A DNA stretch of 55,712 nt from Desulfobacteraceae bacterium (GCA_011390755.1 JAABRU010000020.1:1-55712); one strand, 5' to 3'; positions 36,078 through 44,885 are shown, numbered from the stretch's first letter. The notes: generated from the letters alone by a model not told the origin. Made by a program: numbers and translations.

Positions 36078-36226
36078 TTGCCGGGTTTCAGGAATCCGCA
36101 GAACCGGTATCCTGCCGATTTTGCTGTGACCTGAAAACACAGGCATTTTCTTTGCATAATGACAACTGCCCTTTTTTATGATATGCCGGTTTCCGATATT
36201 GACATAATCATAAGGCAGAAAATCTG

Positions 36227-36841
36227 ATGACAGATAAAAATCCCAAAGGGCACCGGGAGAGAATAAGGGAGCGTTTTTTATCCCTTTGTAAATCCGGTAA
36301 AAACAAATTTTCAGGCAATGATACAGATGATACTTTCATCCTGGAACTCCTGCTGACCTATACCATTCCCCGGAAGGACACCCGTCCTATCGCAGAAAAA
36401 TTAATCTCTGAATTCGGAAGTCTGTCAGGTGTATTATCCGCATCCCCGGAAATGCTTTCAAAAGTCAAAGGAATCGGAGATGTTTCCGCGGTTTTCCTCA
36501 AACTGATTGATTTTTTGAGGATTCAGTATGCAAAACCCGGAACCGATGATGTGACGGAAACTGCGGAACCGCAGATTCCCTTATTCAGGGCAGATATATC
36601 CGAAGAAAAATCCCCGGCCCCGGACATTCCGAAAAAAGAGAAAATAATCATAAAGAAAGAAAAAAAACAGAATCAGAGATCCGGTTTATTCAGCAAAGCC
36701 GTACTGAAAGAGAGCATTGATCTCCTGCCGGATATACCGGATACAGATTCTTTGGAGGAAGTAAAGCAGTATTTCCGGGATCATCTGCATTACAGTGCGG
36801 AATCCCCCCGTAACCGCTACAGCAATTATACCGATACTTAA
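36227..36841 (+). CDS. RadC N-terminal (UPF0758) domain protein without the MPN domain
   Basis: This 204-residue protein has residues 8-100 matching the N-terminal part of RadC-like proteins: GHRERIRERF, the ELLLTYTIPRKDTRPIAEKLI segment and the helix-hairpin-helix LSKVKGIGDVSAVFLKL. The JAB/MPN metalloprotease-like domain that normally follows (HxH, D) is absent. Instead there is a lysine- and proline-rich linker and a C-terminal segment SLEEVKQYFRDHLHYSAESP. The frame then stops, followed by a transposase remnant, so the C-terminus may be cut short. DNA binding is likely, but the role is unknown. It may belong to a mobile or defence context. Confidence 0.65.
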   Translation: MTDKNPKGHRERIRERFLSLCKSGKNKFSGNDTDDTFILELLLTYTIPRKDTRPIAEKLISEFGSLSGVLSASPEMLSKVKGIGDVSAVFLKLIDFLRIQYAKPGTDDVTETAEPQIPLFRADISEEKSPAPDIPKKEKIIIKKEKKQNQRSGLFSKAVLKESIDLLPDIPDTDSLEEVKQYFRDHLHYSAESPRNRYSNYTDT

Positions 36842-36924
36842 AACATTTCGGGGTATCCGGCAGAGGAAAAATTCATGTACGCAGTACTTTCGGGAAATGC
36901 GGTAACAGGAAATCTTTTAAATAA

Positions 36925-37190
36925 TGGTATAAAATCAGAGCCGCAGTAACCTGTTTTGAGAATAACTGTCAAAAAATGAATTATGCAAAAAATGCGGAAA
37001 AAAATATTCCGATAGGATCGGGGATAACGGAAGCCGCATGTAAAGTCATAGTAAAGCAGCGGCTGTGCTGTTCCGGAATGAAATGGAAGGATGAAGGAGC
37101 GTCTGCTGTACTGACATTAAGATGTCTGAATTACAGTGACGGAAGATGGGAACAGTTCCGGAATAAAATTGATCGTTACGGTTTTTCCCT
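36925..37190 (+). pseudogene. C-terminal remnant of an ISKra4-family transposase
   Basis: The frame reads CFENNCQKMNYAKNAEKN, IPIGSGITEAACKVIVKQRL and KWKDEGASAVLTLRCLNYSD. This matches the C-terminal region of ISKra4-type transposases (IPIGSGVTEAACK, conserved R/W/G.. LTLR). Upstream codons in frame run into stops by 36922, and the homology fades after about 37190 although the frame stays open to 37407. Terminal repeats were not identified. It is a decayed copy. Confidence 0.75.
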
Positions 37191-37382
37191 GACGGTTTGG
37201 TTTAAACTGCAACTAAAAACAGCAATAATGCTGAACTCCGGTAAAATTGAACAAATTTTAGTATTCACAACTGATTTTATAGAATTTATTTTTGCAAACA
37301 TAATAACGAGTCCACACCCGATCCGAATATTCCCTTCCCCCGGCGGGAGGGGAGTCTTTTATTATTATCTTAAACACGATAG

Positions 37383-37484
37383 TGCATTGTCAATTTTGAA
37401 TCTGTGACTTCAGTTACACAGAAAAATCGGATTTTTTGGAAAAATCCGATTTTTTCAACTCACAATTTCAATCCTGACAATGCA
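37383..37484. mobile_element. MITE, TGCATTGTCA ends, duplication ATAG, with internal terminator-like palindrome
   Basis: The 102-bp element between ATAG repeats (37379-37382 and 37485-37488) has ends TGCATTGTCAA and (complement) TGCATTGTCAGGA. Inside, AAAAATCGGATTTTT and its exact repeat-complement form a 15-bp stem (37422-37456) with A-rich and T-rich sides. It could terminate transcription in both directions before korA. The stretch 37489-37685 has no clear gene. Confidence 0.8.
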
Positions 37485-37685
37485 ATAGGTTCAACACCGA
37501 AGTTGATATTCAGAAAGCAAACAGGGCCGCCAGTGTGTCAGTCCGGGCATTGAAATCGGTCAGTTGTGTGACACTATCGCGCGCATGTAACGCCATGTTC
37601 AGGGCGACTGATGTCCGGATGAACGGCCATGAGACCTTCGACGCACAGGGACTGCGGTCGCAATGAGGGGAAAAGAGGTATTTGA

Positions 37686-39392
37686 ATGACAATAGATATC
37701 AGTGTTTTGATCGGCGGTGAAGCAGGCCAGGGTATTCAGACCGTGGGGCTGCTGATGACCCGTACCTGTCACAGGGCCGGTTTGTATGTGATGGCAGTCA
37801 ATGATTTTGAATCACGGATACGGGGCGGTCACAGTTTCATCCAGCTTCGCATCAGCGATCGCCCTGTCCAGGGCCCGACCCGAAAACTTCACATGGTGGC
37901 AGCACTGGATGAACGAACCTACGGGCTGCACCAATCCGAACTCACAGAAGGCGGATTGGTGCTGATCCCCAAAGATCATGCGGATACCATGACGCAGCAC
38001 CATCGCTGCAAAACGGTGGATTTTGAGGGAGTGGCAAAAAAAGCAGGCAGCAGCATTCTCGCCAATACAGTGGCGGCAGGAGTCTGCCTGTCCCTTCTCG
38101 GAGCACCGTCTGACCTTTTCGAGAATGTCCTGAAATCAACATTCAATCAGCTGGAAGAAGAACGCCTCGCGCAGAATATTCAGGCGGCCCGATACGGATA
38201 CACCGCGGTTGAGGACGAGACCTTCAGATGGTCATGGCGATGGGCGATGGCATCCCCCAAAGGCCGTCTCATTGACGGGGCGCAGGCCGCGGCATTCGGC
38301 GCACTGGCCGGAGACTGCCGTTTCAGCGCCTTTTATCCCATGAGTCCGGCCACCGGTATCATTCAACACCTGGTTGACATGGCGCAGACAGTGCCCCTGG
38401 TGATTGAACAGGCTGAAGACGAAATCGCGGCTGTGAACATGATCATCGGCGCTTCATTTGCCGGTGTACGCTCCATGACAGCGACTTCAGGGGGCGGTTT
38501 TTCGCTGATGACCGAAGGGCTGGGACTGGCCGCCATCACGGAAACGCCCATCGTTATCGTCAATGCACAGCGTCCAGGTCCGGCCACGGGCCTGCCGACC
38601 CGCACGGCACAGGCCGATCTTCAGTTCGTTATTCATGCCTCACAGGACGAATTCCCCCGTTTTGTGTTTGCACCCGGTACCCCGTTTGAAGCCTTTTCGG
38701 TCACTGCGCGTGCTTTTGAATTGTCGGAGCGGTTTCAGGTGCCGGTGATCATCCTCATGGATCAGTATCTCAGTGATTCACTTTTTGTTGCCGAAGAATC
38801 GTTTGAAGCACCCGAAACAGTCGCCACATATACTGCCGCGGACGATCCCGAAGCCCCGTCCGGCTACCGCCGCTATGCCCTCACCGACAGCGGCATCTCC
38901 CCCAGAGCCCTTCCGTGCAAAGGCTCGACCCTTGTCAAGGTTTGCAGCGACGAACACGATGAAGAAGGACACATCACCGAAGATGCTGATATCCGGGATG
39001 CCATGGTGACAAAACGCTTTGCCAAACTGTCGGCCATGCGTAAGGAGATCCGCCCGCCGGAGGTCATTCACGCAGACAGTGAGATTTTGCTGATCTGCTG
39101 GGGATCAATGCGCGGCGCAATGACAGAGGCGGTCAGGCGATTGCGGGCCGAGGGCCTCAGTTGCGGCGGTGTGCATATTGTTGACATGTGGCCCTTTCCG
39201 GATGCCGCAGTGGGTGAGATTCTGGGAAAGGCCGGGAAATTTTTTGTTGTGGAACAAAACCGGTCCGCCCAGCTTGGACAGTTGATCCGTCAGCAAACCG
39301 GATATCAATATACCGATGCGGTGCTCAAGTATAATGGCCGTCCCATGTGTGCCGGTGAAATCACCGACACCATCAAAACGAAATTAAGATGA
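37686..39392 (+). CDS. korA: 2-oxoacid:ferredoxin oxidoreductase, fused gamma-alpha subunit
   Basis: This 568-residue protein has residues 1-185 as the gamma domain (GGEAGQGIQTVG, SRIRGGHSFIQLR). Residues 200-400 are the pyrimidine-binding alpha domain (GDCRFSAFYPMSPATGI, TATSGGGFSLMTEGLGLA), with a C-terminal transketolase-C-like domain. Together with the beta subunit it oxidises a 2-oxoacid to acyl-CoA, reducing ferredoxin, or works in reverse. Two-subunit enzymes of this layout are usually 2-oxoglutarate or broad 2-oxoacid oxidoreductases. No ferredoxin domain is present. The start at 37686 has AGAGG upstream. The gene is 8 bases from korB. Confidence 0.88.
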   Translation: MTIDISVLIGGEAGQGIQTVGLLMTRTCHRAGLYVMAVNDFESRIRGGHSFIQLRISDRPVQGPTRKLHMVAALDERTYGLHQSELTEGGLVLIPKDHADTMTQHHRCKTVDFEGVAKKAGSSILANTVAAGVCLSLLGAPSDLFENVLKSTFNQLEEERLAQNIQAARYGYTAVEDETFRWSWRWAMASPKGRLIDGAQAAAFGALAGDCRFSAFYPMSPATGIIQHLVDMAQTVPLVIEQAEDEIAAVNMIIGASFAGVRSMTATSGGGFSLMTEGLGLAAITETPIVIVNAQRPGPATGLPTRTAQADLQFVIHASQDEFPRFVFAPGTPFEAFSVTARAFELSERFQVPVIILMDQYLSDSLFVAEESFEAPETVATYTAADDPEAPSGYRRYALTDSGISPRALPCKGSTLVKVCSDEHDEEGHITEDADIRDAMVTKRFAKLSAMRKEIRPPEVIHADSEILLICWGSMRGAMTEAVRRLRAEGLSCGGVHIVDMWPFPDAAVGEILGKAGKFFVVEQNRSAQLGQLIRQQTGYQYTDAVLKYNGRPMCAGEITDTIKTKLR

Positions 39393-39400
39393 GGTGCTAA

Positions 39401-40258
39401 ATGGTATCAACAAAGGATTATCATTCTGATTACCCGAATCACTGGTGCCCGGGGTGCGGCAATTTCGGGATTCTTGATGCGATGAAATCGGCCCTTGCCG
39501 GATTGGACCTGCCCCCCGAAAAGGTCCTCATCGTCTCCGGAATCGGGCAGGCAGCGAAAACGCCCCATTTTCTGCAATGCAACTACTTTCATTCTCTTCA
39601 CGGTCGGGCGCTGCCCATTGCCACGGGCGCCAAAATAGCCAACCATCTTATGACCGTTCTGGTGAGTACCGGTGACGGCGATTGTTACGGTGAAGGCGGC
39701 AACCATTTCATGCATGCCATCCGCCGCAACATTGATGTGACGGTACTGGCCCACAACAACCGCGTTTACGGCCTCACCAAGGGCCAGGCATCCCCCACCT
39801 CCATGGACGGTATGCAGACAAAAATGCAACCCGGAGGCGTCATCGCAAACCCATTCAACCCGCTGGCCGCAGCCCTGTCTCTCGGTGCCGGTTTTGTCGC
39901 GCGTGGATTTTCAGGTGAGGGCGGGCAGTTAAGCAGCCTGATTCAGGCAGGCATCCGCCATCGCGGTTTTGCACTGATTGATATCCTGCAGCCCTGTGTA
40001 TCTTTCAATCGGGTCAATACGCATAAATGGTACAAAGACAGGATTGCGCCGATAGAAGAAAACCACGACGAGACCGATCTTATCGCGGCACTCCGGCTGG
40101 CCCTCGGGACCGATGACCGTATTCCGACGGGAATCTACCATCGCAGGGAATCCCCCTCCTATACGGACCGGATCGGCAAACTGAACGACAAAGCGCTGAC
40201 GGATCACCGGTATCGCCCGGAACTCCTGAAGGCGCTGCTGACAGACGGATATCTTTAG
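39401..40258 (+). CDS. korB: 2-oxoacid:ferredoxin oxidoreductase, beta subunit
   Basis: This 285-residue thiamine-diphosphate-binding subunit starts with GAGG 6 bases upstream. WCPGCGNFG (residues 16-24) supplies cluster cysteines, with another near 202 (QPCVSF). GDGDCYGEGGNHF near 88 with NN near 113 is the ThDP/Mg motif. It pairs with the fused alpha-gamma subunit. Beta subunits of this length with CPGCG and YG(L)TKGQASPT are typical of KorB-type enzymes. The acid specificity cannot be told by eye. Confidence 0.9.
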   Translation: MVSTKDYHSDYPNHWCPGCGNFGILDAMKSALAGLDLPPEKVLIVSGIGQAAKTPHFLQCNYFHSLHGRALPIATGAKIANHLMTVLVSTGDGDCYGEGGNHFMHAIRRNIDVTVLAHNNRVYGLTKGQASPTSMDGMQTKMQPGGVIANPFNPLAAALSLGAGFVARGFSGEGGQLSSLIQAGIRHRGFALIDILQPCVSFNRVNTHKWYKDRIAPIEENHDETDLIAALRLALGTDDRIPTGIYHRRESPSYTDRIGKLNDKALTDHRYRPELLKALLTDGYL

Positions 40259-40434
40259 GCTGACCGATACGGCGCGCCGGTTGACATCTCTGTCACCGGA
40301 AACAAAAACCCGGAACACTCGGATTTGGATATAAACTTTGCCAGGATCGTCGAATTCAGCAGGGGGCCGGAAAAGGATGATTGAAGGGCATTTTTTTGTA
40401 AACGATATACCCAACAGGGAAAGGAAAAAAAGAG

Positions 40435-41529
40435 ATGAAAAACGGCAAACTGATTCGTTATATGGTGATTGCCGCGGTTCTGCTGCTCGGCGTTTACTGG
40501 TCGGCGGCTTCGGCGGTCAGCCGCGAAGATTATCCCAACGCGGATTTCCTGGCCAGCGCGGGGTGGCTGAAATCCCACAAGGAAGATGCGTCCCTTGTGA
40601 TTGTGGATGTCCGAATGGACAAATACTTTGAGGGTAAACTGATTCCCGGAGCCGTCCGCATGCCCTGGCAGCAATTCCAGTACGACGACACTGCCAGCAA
40701 CATGGGCGGGCTGTTTGTGGGCATCGTGCATGCACAGCAACTGCTGGGCGAACACGGCATCAGCCGGAACGACACGGTGGTGCTTTACGATTCGGTGAAA
40801 CGGGACGGCGGCGCCACCAGTTCCTATATCTTCTGGGTTCTTGACCTGCTGGGTCATAAGAACATGAAGGTGCTGGAGCGCGGCATTGACGGCTGGATCG
40901 AGTCCGGTGGAGAAACCGTGACTGCCCCCCGCAAACCAGAAGCCGTCCTCTACCAGGCCCCGTCAGAAGAGATCAGACTTCGCAAATGGGTGAAGGCCGA
41001 CTATATTATGCCGCGGCTTGGAGATCCCTATTATCAGATTCTGGATGTCCGGTCACGGGAAGAATACCTGGGCGAAAAACCCAATACCACGCTGGACGGC
41101 ACAGTACTCAATCTGGGACATATCCCTACCGCAACCAACAGCGACTACACCCTCAACTGGACCAGCCCTGAAATCAAGGCAATCAAACCTTACACTGCAT
41201 TGAAGGAACTCTACAGCGGTCTTGACCCCGGCAGGGCAGTGATCACCTACTGCCATTCGGCCAGACGGGGATCATTCGGATATTTCATTCTCCGGCTCAT
41301 GGGATTTGAGGACGCGATGCTCTACGAGCCGTCCTGGATGGAATGGGGGAATAAACGTTATTACCACCCTTTTGAAACCGCTGAAAACATCCTCTCCAAA
41401 GATACCATGACGGAAGCAAAGTCCACATCCGCGGTCTTCAATCCCCAGACAAACCGGAAAAGCGGCGCGGCCGCGGCATCCGGAGACGGCCGCGGTTCCA
41501 AAAGCGGGTACGTCTCCTGCGGAGGATAA
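40435..41529 (+). CDS. Exported two-domain rhodanese (thiosulfate/mercaptopyruvate sulfurtransferase)
   Basis: This 364-residue protein has an N-terminal signal or anchor helix (residues 7-27). Two rhodanese domains follow: residues 37-160 (VDVRMDKYFEGKLIPGA) and 180-310 (LDVRSREEYLG). The catalytic cysteine is in the second domain, YCHSARRGS near 274; the first domain has none. The tail after 320 is serine/glycine-rich and ends in GYVSCGG, a C-terminal cysteine that might carry sulfane sulfur. It is followed 4 bases later by the first of two YeeE/YedE transporters, so the enzyme probably delivers or processes thiosulfate-derived sulfur in the periplasm. Confidence 0.88.
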   Translation: MKNGKLIRYMVIAAVLLLGVYWSAASAVSREDYPNADFLASAGWLKSHKEDASLVIVDVRMDKYFEGKLIPGAVRMPWQQFQYDDTASNMGGLFVGIVHAQQLLGEHGISRNDTVVLYDSVKRDGGATSSYIFWVLDLLGHKNMKVLERGIDGWIESGGETVTAPRKPEAVLYQAPSEEIRLRKWVKADYIMPRLGDPYYQILDVRSREEYLGEKPNTTLDGTVLNLGHIPTATNSDYTLNWTSPEIKAIKPYTALKELYSGLDPGRAVITYCHSARRGSFGYFILRLMGFEDAMLYEPSWMEWGNKRYYHPFETAENILSKDTMTEAKSTSAVFNPQTNRKSGAAAASGDGRGSKSGYVSCGG

Positions 41530-41533
41530 GCAT

Positions 41534-42076
41534 ATGGAAAACAGGAACATACATTGCAGTCCCTACTGGCACTGGGTCCCGGCCGCGTTTGCCCTGTCGG
41601 GTATCATCCTCTTTATTTTCGCGACCTACGGGCCTCCGGCCTCGTCCAGCGGATTCGTCAGCACCCTCAAAGGATTTTTTGAGTGGGCAGCGCCGGAATA
41701 CGCTGCGGCCAAGGCCCACTACAAATCCATTCCCGGCCCGGGTTCGTGGCTGTTCACCTTTGCGCTGGGCATGGCCATCGGCGGATTTGTTGCGGGCCGG
41801 ACATCCAAAGACATCCCGGTGCGCGATGTGCCGCGCATCTGGGAGAAACGCTTCGGCACCGGCCGGACAAAACGCTACGCGGCCACTTTTTTCGGCGGAT
41901 TCCTGATCCTTTTCGGATCACGTCTGGCCGGCGGCTGCACCCTGGGGCTTTTCATCTCCGGCTCTACGCAACTGGCCGTCAGCGGTCTTTATTTCGGCGT
42001 TGTCATATTTGCAGCGGCCATGCTTACGGCCCGACTGATTTTCGGCAAAACCGCTGAACAGGAGGATATCCAATGA
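41534..42076 (+). CDS. YeeE/YedE-family sulfur transporter subunit 1
   Basis: This 180-residue membrane protein has three to four helices. The family signature GSRLAGGCTLGLFISGSTQLAVSG near residue 127 carries the conserved Cys of the GGC motif thought to bind sulfur compounds. A helix at 16-34 and a conserved GMAIGGFVAGR segment near 79 precede it. GGAGG lies 8 bases upstream. The gene overlaps the next by 4 bases. Pairs of half-size YeeE/YedE proteins import thiosulfate or sulfane-sulfur species in other bacteria; here the upstream rhodanese supports that role. Confidence 0.87.
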   Translation: MENRNIHCSPYWHWVPAAFALSGIILFIFATYGPPASSSGFVSTLKGFFEWAAPEYAAAKAHYKSIPGPGSWLFTFALGMAIGGFVAGRTSKDIPVRDVPRIWEKRFGTGRTKRYAATFFGGFLILFGSRLAGGCTLGLFISGSTQLAVSGLYFGVVIFAAAMLTARLIFGKTAEQEDIQ

Positions 42077-42672
42077 CACAAATTTGGCTGGGACTCTTTT
42101 CAGGTATTGCGTTCGGATTTGTGATTCAGCGCATCGGCGCGACGGACGCGCACAGAATGGCCCGATCCCACCTGATGCTGGACGCGGATATTCCCCGGTT
42201 CATGGTTCTGGCGGTGGCCTTGTCCGCGGTGGGACTTTTCGGGCTTCAGTCAGTGGGGGTGGGGCGCACCCTGCCTTTGCCCACCAGCATTGTGGCCACC
42301 GGGCTGGCAGCGATTATCTTCGGCATCGGATGGGGGCTGACCGGGTACTGCCCCGGCACCACCTGGGCGGCCGCGGGCGAGGGGCGCATGGATGCGGTCT
42401 TTGCCCTGCTGGGCGGACTGGCCGGTGCGGCACTTTTCGCCCAATTGCATGAAACCCTGATTCCCGTTTTATACGATCCCACCAACGTGGGACAGATCAC
42501 CCTGACGGACCTGTTCGGCAATCATGCCGCAGCCGTCGCGGTGCTGGTCATCGTTTTCAGCCTGTGTATTTGGGGCATCGGAAGGCTGTGGGGGCCGAGC
42601 GAAGGGGTCCTTGCCTTTGAACGGAAACCCGATTCAGAGACACCATCGGAGAACGCGGGAAAAAACGGCTGA
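42073..42672 (+). CDS. YeeE/YedE-family sulfur transporter subunit 2
   Basis: This 199-residue membrane protein with about five helices contains GIGWGLTGYCPGTTWAAAGEG near residue 78, the conserved GxCPGT motif with the sulfur-handling cysteine. It forms the partner of the preceding half-transporter (ATGA overlap). A 134-bp piece of this gene (42157-42290) is repeated, with changes, at 44552-44685. The next gene starts 16 bases downstream and may be cotranscribed. Confidence 0.87.
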   Translation: MTQIWLGLFSGIAFGFVIQRIGATDAHRMARSHLMLDADIPRFMVLAVALSAVGLFGLQSVGVGRTLPLPTSIVATGLAAIIFGIGWGLTGYCPGTTWAAAGEGRMDAVFALLGGLAGAALFAQLHETLIPVLYDPTNVGQITLTDLFGNHAAAVAVLVIVFSLCIWGIGRLWGPSEGVLAFERKPDSETPSENAGKNG

Positions 42673-42688
42673 CCAAAGGAGCTGTTGC

Positions 42689-44341
42689 ATGGACGATAAA
42701 ACCAGCCCATCGAACGTCGCTCCGGTGTCCGTACCTGCGCAAATTGTCCTGCTGCCGGCGTTGACCGCAGGGATCTTCGATAACGTGCCGCGTGACCGGA
42801 TGTCGGCCCAAAAGCATCAATGGAAAAGCCTTCATCTACCGGTGCTAAAGGGGATCGCTCCTGTGCAGCGAACTGCATATTGGCACCATAAACCGGTTCT
42901 GCGGGCAGTATTGCTCGTTGCTGTGTACAGCCTGATGCCCCTGGCGGCCATGGCGCAGGAACCGGCCGGTAATGCCGGGGAACCGCAGAAACTGACCGTT
43001 CCCGCCAAAGAAGAACTCTCCTCGGCACCCGCAAAAGTGGAGGTAAGCCCTGTGGCGCGCGATGAAGAGATCGTCAATCGCCTCCGGAGCATCCTTCATG
43101 CCACCAACTGGTTCACAGATCCACAAGTCCGGGTCGAGGAAGGCATCGTCTTTCTCTTCGGTCAGGTGGAGTCCTCAGATCTCAAGAACTGGGCCGGCGA
43201 TCTGGCGCGAAACACCCAGGATGTCGTCGCCGTGGTAAACCGGATGGAGGTGCTCGATCCGCCGGTATGGGATTTCCGCCCGGCCTCGAGCGGACTGTTG
43301 ATATTATGGCGCGATTTTATCCGTTCACTTCCCTTTATCGTATTTGGATTGATCATCCTGGCATTGTCTGTGGGTGCCGGGCTGCTGGCAACAGCAGGCG
43401 CCCGGACGTTCCTTCGCCGACGGATTCGGACGAAACTGCTGCAGAATGTGATCGCTCGCGGGGCGGGCGGGTTCGTCTTCGTCTGCGGAGCCTATCTCAT
43501 TCTGAGAGTCTTTGGCCTGACGCAACTGGCATTGACGGTGGTCGGCGGCACCGGCCTGATCGGTCTGATCGTCGGTATCGCATTCCGGGAAATCACCGAG
43601 AACTTTCTGGCCAGCATCTTTCTCAGCATGCAGCAGCCGTTCGAGACCGGTGACTTGATCGAGGTGTCCGGCGAAACCGGGACTTTGCAGCAGTTGAACA
43701 TGCGCACGACGATTTTGATGGCCCTTGATGGGAACCTCATACAGATTCCGAACGCCGGTGTTTACAAGAGCATCCTGCGCAATTTCACGACCACCTCCAA
43801 CCGGAGAGAGGATTTCGTCGTCGGCATCGGCTATGACGATGCGATTGACGAAGCTCAGGAGATTGCCCGGAAAGTGCTGGCAGACCACCCGGCTGTCGTG
43901 AACGATCCCGAGCCCTCGGTGCTGGTGGACAGTTTAGGGATATCTACAGTTAACCTGCGCGTCTACTTTTGGCTCAATGGCCGCACACACAGTTGGTTGA
44001 AAGTGCGGTCTTCGGTGATCCGGATGGTGAAAGGCGCCTTTCAGAAACATGGTATCTCAATGCCCGACGAGGCCAGAGAGGTTGTGTTTCCTCATGGCGT
44101 TCCCGTCACCGTGTTCGACGGGAAATCGGCAGATGTGCCCGGCGCCATACCGGGAAAGCGGCTCCCGGATCAATCGCTGCAAGAAAAACTCGACGATGCG
44201 GTGTCCACGAAAGCGGAAGCCGGTTTATACAGCGAAGCCGAAGTTATCGAGGAACAGGCGCGGCAGGCGCAGTCATTGAAAAACGGGGAGAATCTCTTAC
44301 CGGTTGCTTCCGGCGTTCGCACCGCTGAGAAACAGGCGTAA
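42689..44341 (+). CDS. MscS-family mechanosensitive channel with BON domain
   Basis: This 550-residue protein has an ATG at 42689 preceded by AAAGGAG. An N-terminal part of about 70 residues precedes a hydrophobic helix near 72-90 (LRAVLLVAVYSLMPLAAMAQE), which looks like an internal signal. A BON-like domain (residues 130-190, VRVEEGIVFLFGQVES) is followed by membrane helices at 210-315, the pore helix region GLIGLIVGIAFREITENFLAS and the MscS beta domain (GDLIEVSGETGTLQQLNMRTT). It would release solutes on hypo-osmotic shock. The position after the sulfur genes may be accidental. Confidence 0.88.
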   Translation: MDDKTSPSNVAPVSVPAQIVLLPALTAGIFDNVPRDRMSAQKHQWKSLHLPVLKGIAPVQRTAYWHHKPVLRAVLLVAVYSLMPLAAMAQEPAGNAGEPQKLTVPAKEELSSAPAKVEVSPVARDEEIVNRLRSILHATNWFTDPQVRVEEGIVFLFGQVESSDLKNWAGDLARNTQDVVAVVNRMEVLDPPVWDFRPASSGLLILWRDFIRSLPFIVFGLIILALSVGAGLLATAGARTFLRRRIRTKLLQNVIARGAGGFVFVCGAYLILRVFGLTQLALTVVGGTGLIGLIVGIAFREITENFLASIFLSMQQPFETGDLIEVSGETGTLQQLNMRTTILMALDGNLIQIPNAGVYKSILRNFTTTSNRREDFVVGIGYDDAIDEAQEIARKVLADHPAVVNDPEPSVLVDSLGISTVNLRVYFWLNGRTHSWLKVRSSVIRMVKGAFQKHGISMPDEAREVVFPHGVPVTVFDGKSADVPGAIPGKRLPDQSLQEKLDDAVSTKAEAGLYSEAEVIEEQARQAQSLKNGENLLPVASGVRTAEKQA

Positions 44342-44354
44342 CAGAATATTATAG

Positions 44355-44481
44355 CCTGTATTATTCATAAACCTGAACAAATCTCCGAATCATAAGGCTT
44401 CGGCTGAAAACCGGGGGGAAAGCCGCTATTGCGCATTTGTCTTATTTTCGGGCGACTGCCGGAATGTATGAATAATGCGGG
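44355..44481. mobile_element. MITE-like element with CC-G-ATTATTCATA ends, duplication ATAG
   Basis: The left end CCTGTATTATTCATA and the right end (complement) CCCGCATTATTCATA are 15-bp inverted repeats with two mismatches. ATAG stands on both sides (44351-44354 and 44482-44485). The 127-bp element is non-coding. It precedes the duplicated sulfur-transporter fragment by about 70 bp. Confidence 0.7.
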
Positions 44482-44551
44482 ATAGAAAGATTTCAGCGGT
44501 TGCTGAAATCGGCAATGTCAGGACGTTTCCAGCCATACGAGAACGATGAAA

Positions 44552-44685
44552 TGGCCCGATCACATCTGAGGCTGGACGCGGATATTCCCCGGTTCATGGT
44601 TCTGGCGGTGGCCTTGTCCGCGGCGGGCCTTTTCGGGCTTCAGTCAGTCGGCGTGGGGCGCACCCTGCCTTTGCCTGCCAGCATT
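44552..44685 (+). pseudogene. Duplicated internal fragment of the second YeeE/YedE gene
   Basis: 134 bases match 42157-42290 at about 95% by eye and would encode MARSHLRLDADIPRF and the following helix to LPLPASI. The frame then runs into unrelated sequence and stops at 44706. There is no ribosome site. It is a truncated copy left by a recent local duplication or an abortive recombination. Confidence 0.9.
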
Positions 44686-44769
44686 CCTGTGTTCCTCTGC
44701 GGTTAGGCATCTTCCGCGAACAGACAGCACTTCCAAAAACCGGACAGAATCATCCTGAAAAAGCAAATC

Positions 44770-44783
44770 TTGACTTAACTCAA
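44770..44783 (+). promoter_or_regulatory. FNR/CRP-family box upstream of the haemerythrin gene
   Basis: TTGACTTAACTCAA is a 14-bp palindrome with 8 of 10 matches to the FNR consensus (TTGAT-N4-ATCAA). It lies 103 bases before the ATG at 44886. In sulfate reducers the CRP/FNR-family regulator HcpR controls hcp and NO-defence genes, so this site may be read by such a protein. This is inferred only. Confidence 0.45.
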
Positions 44784-44885
44784 TGCGGAACTGATTTGAA
44801 TGGGGTAAAAAGATCCATAATCACTTCTCTCCCCTCTCTTTTTCCGCAGGAAAAAGAGAGGGGAGACTCCCACAGGAGAAAAATT

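Noticed and set aside
35409..37685. Genomic island integrated at the 3' end of tmRNA
   Set aside because: No integrase gene and no second copy of the tmRNA 3' end (GGTTCGACTCCCGG) were seen downstream in the window.
37510..37692. 60-codon open frame on the - strand before korA
   Set aside because: It has no recognisable family and overlaps the korA start; possibly old transposase debris, but I could not support that.
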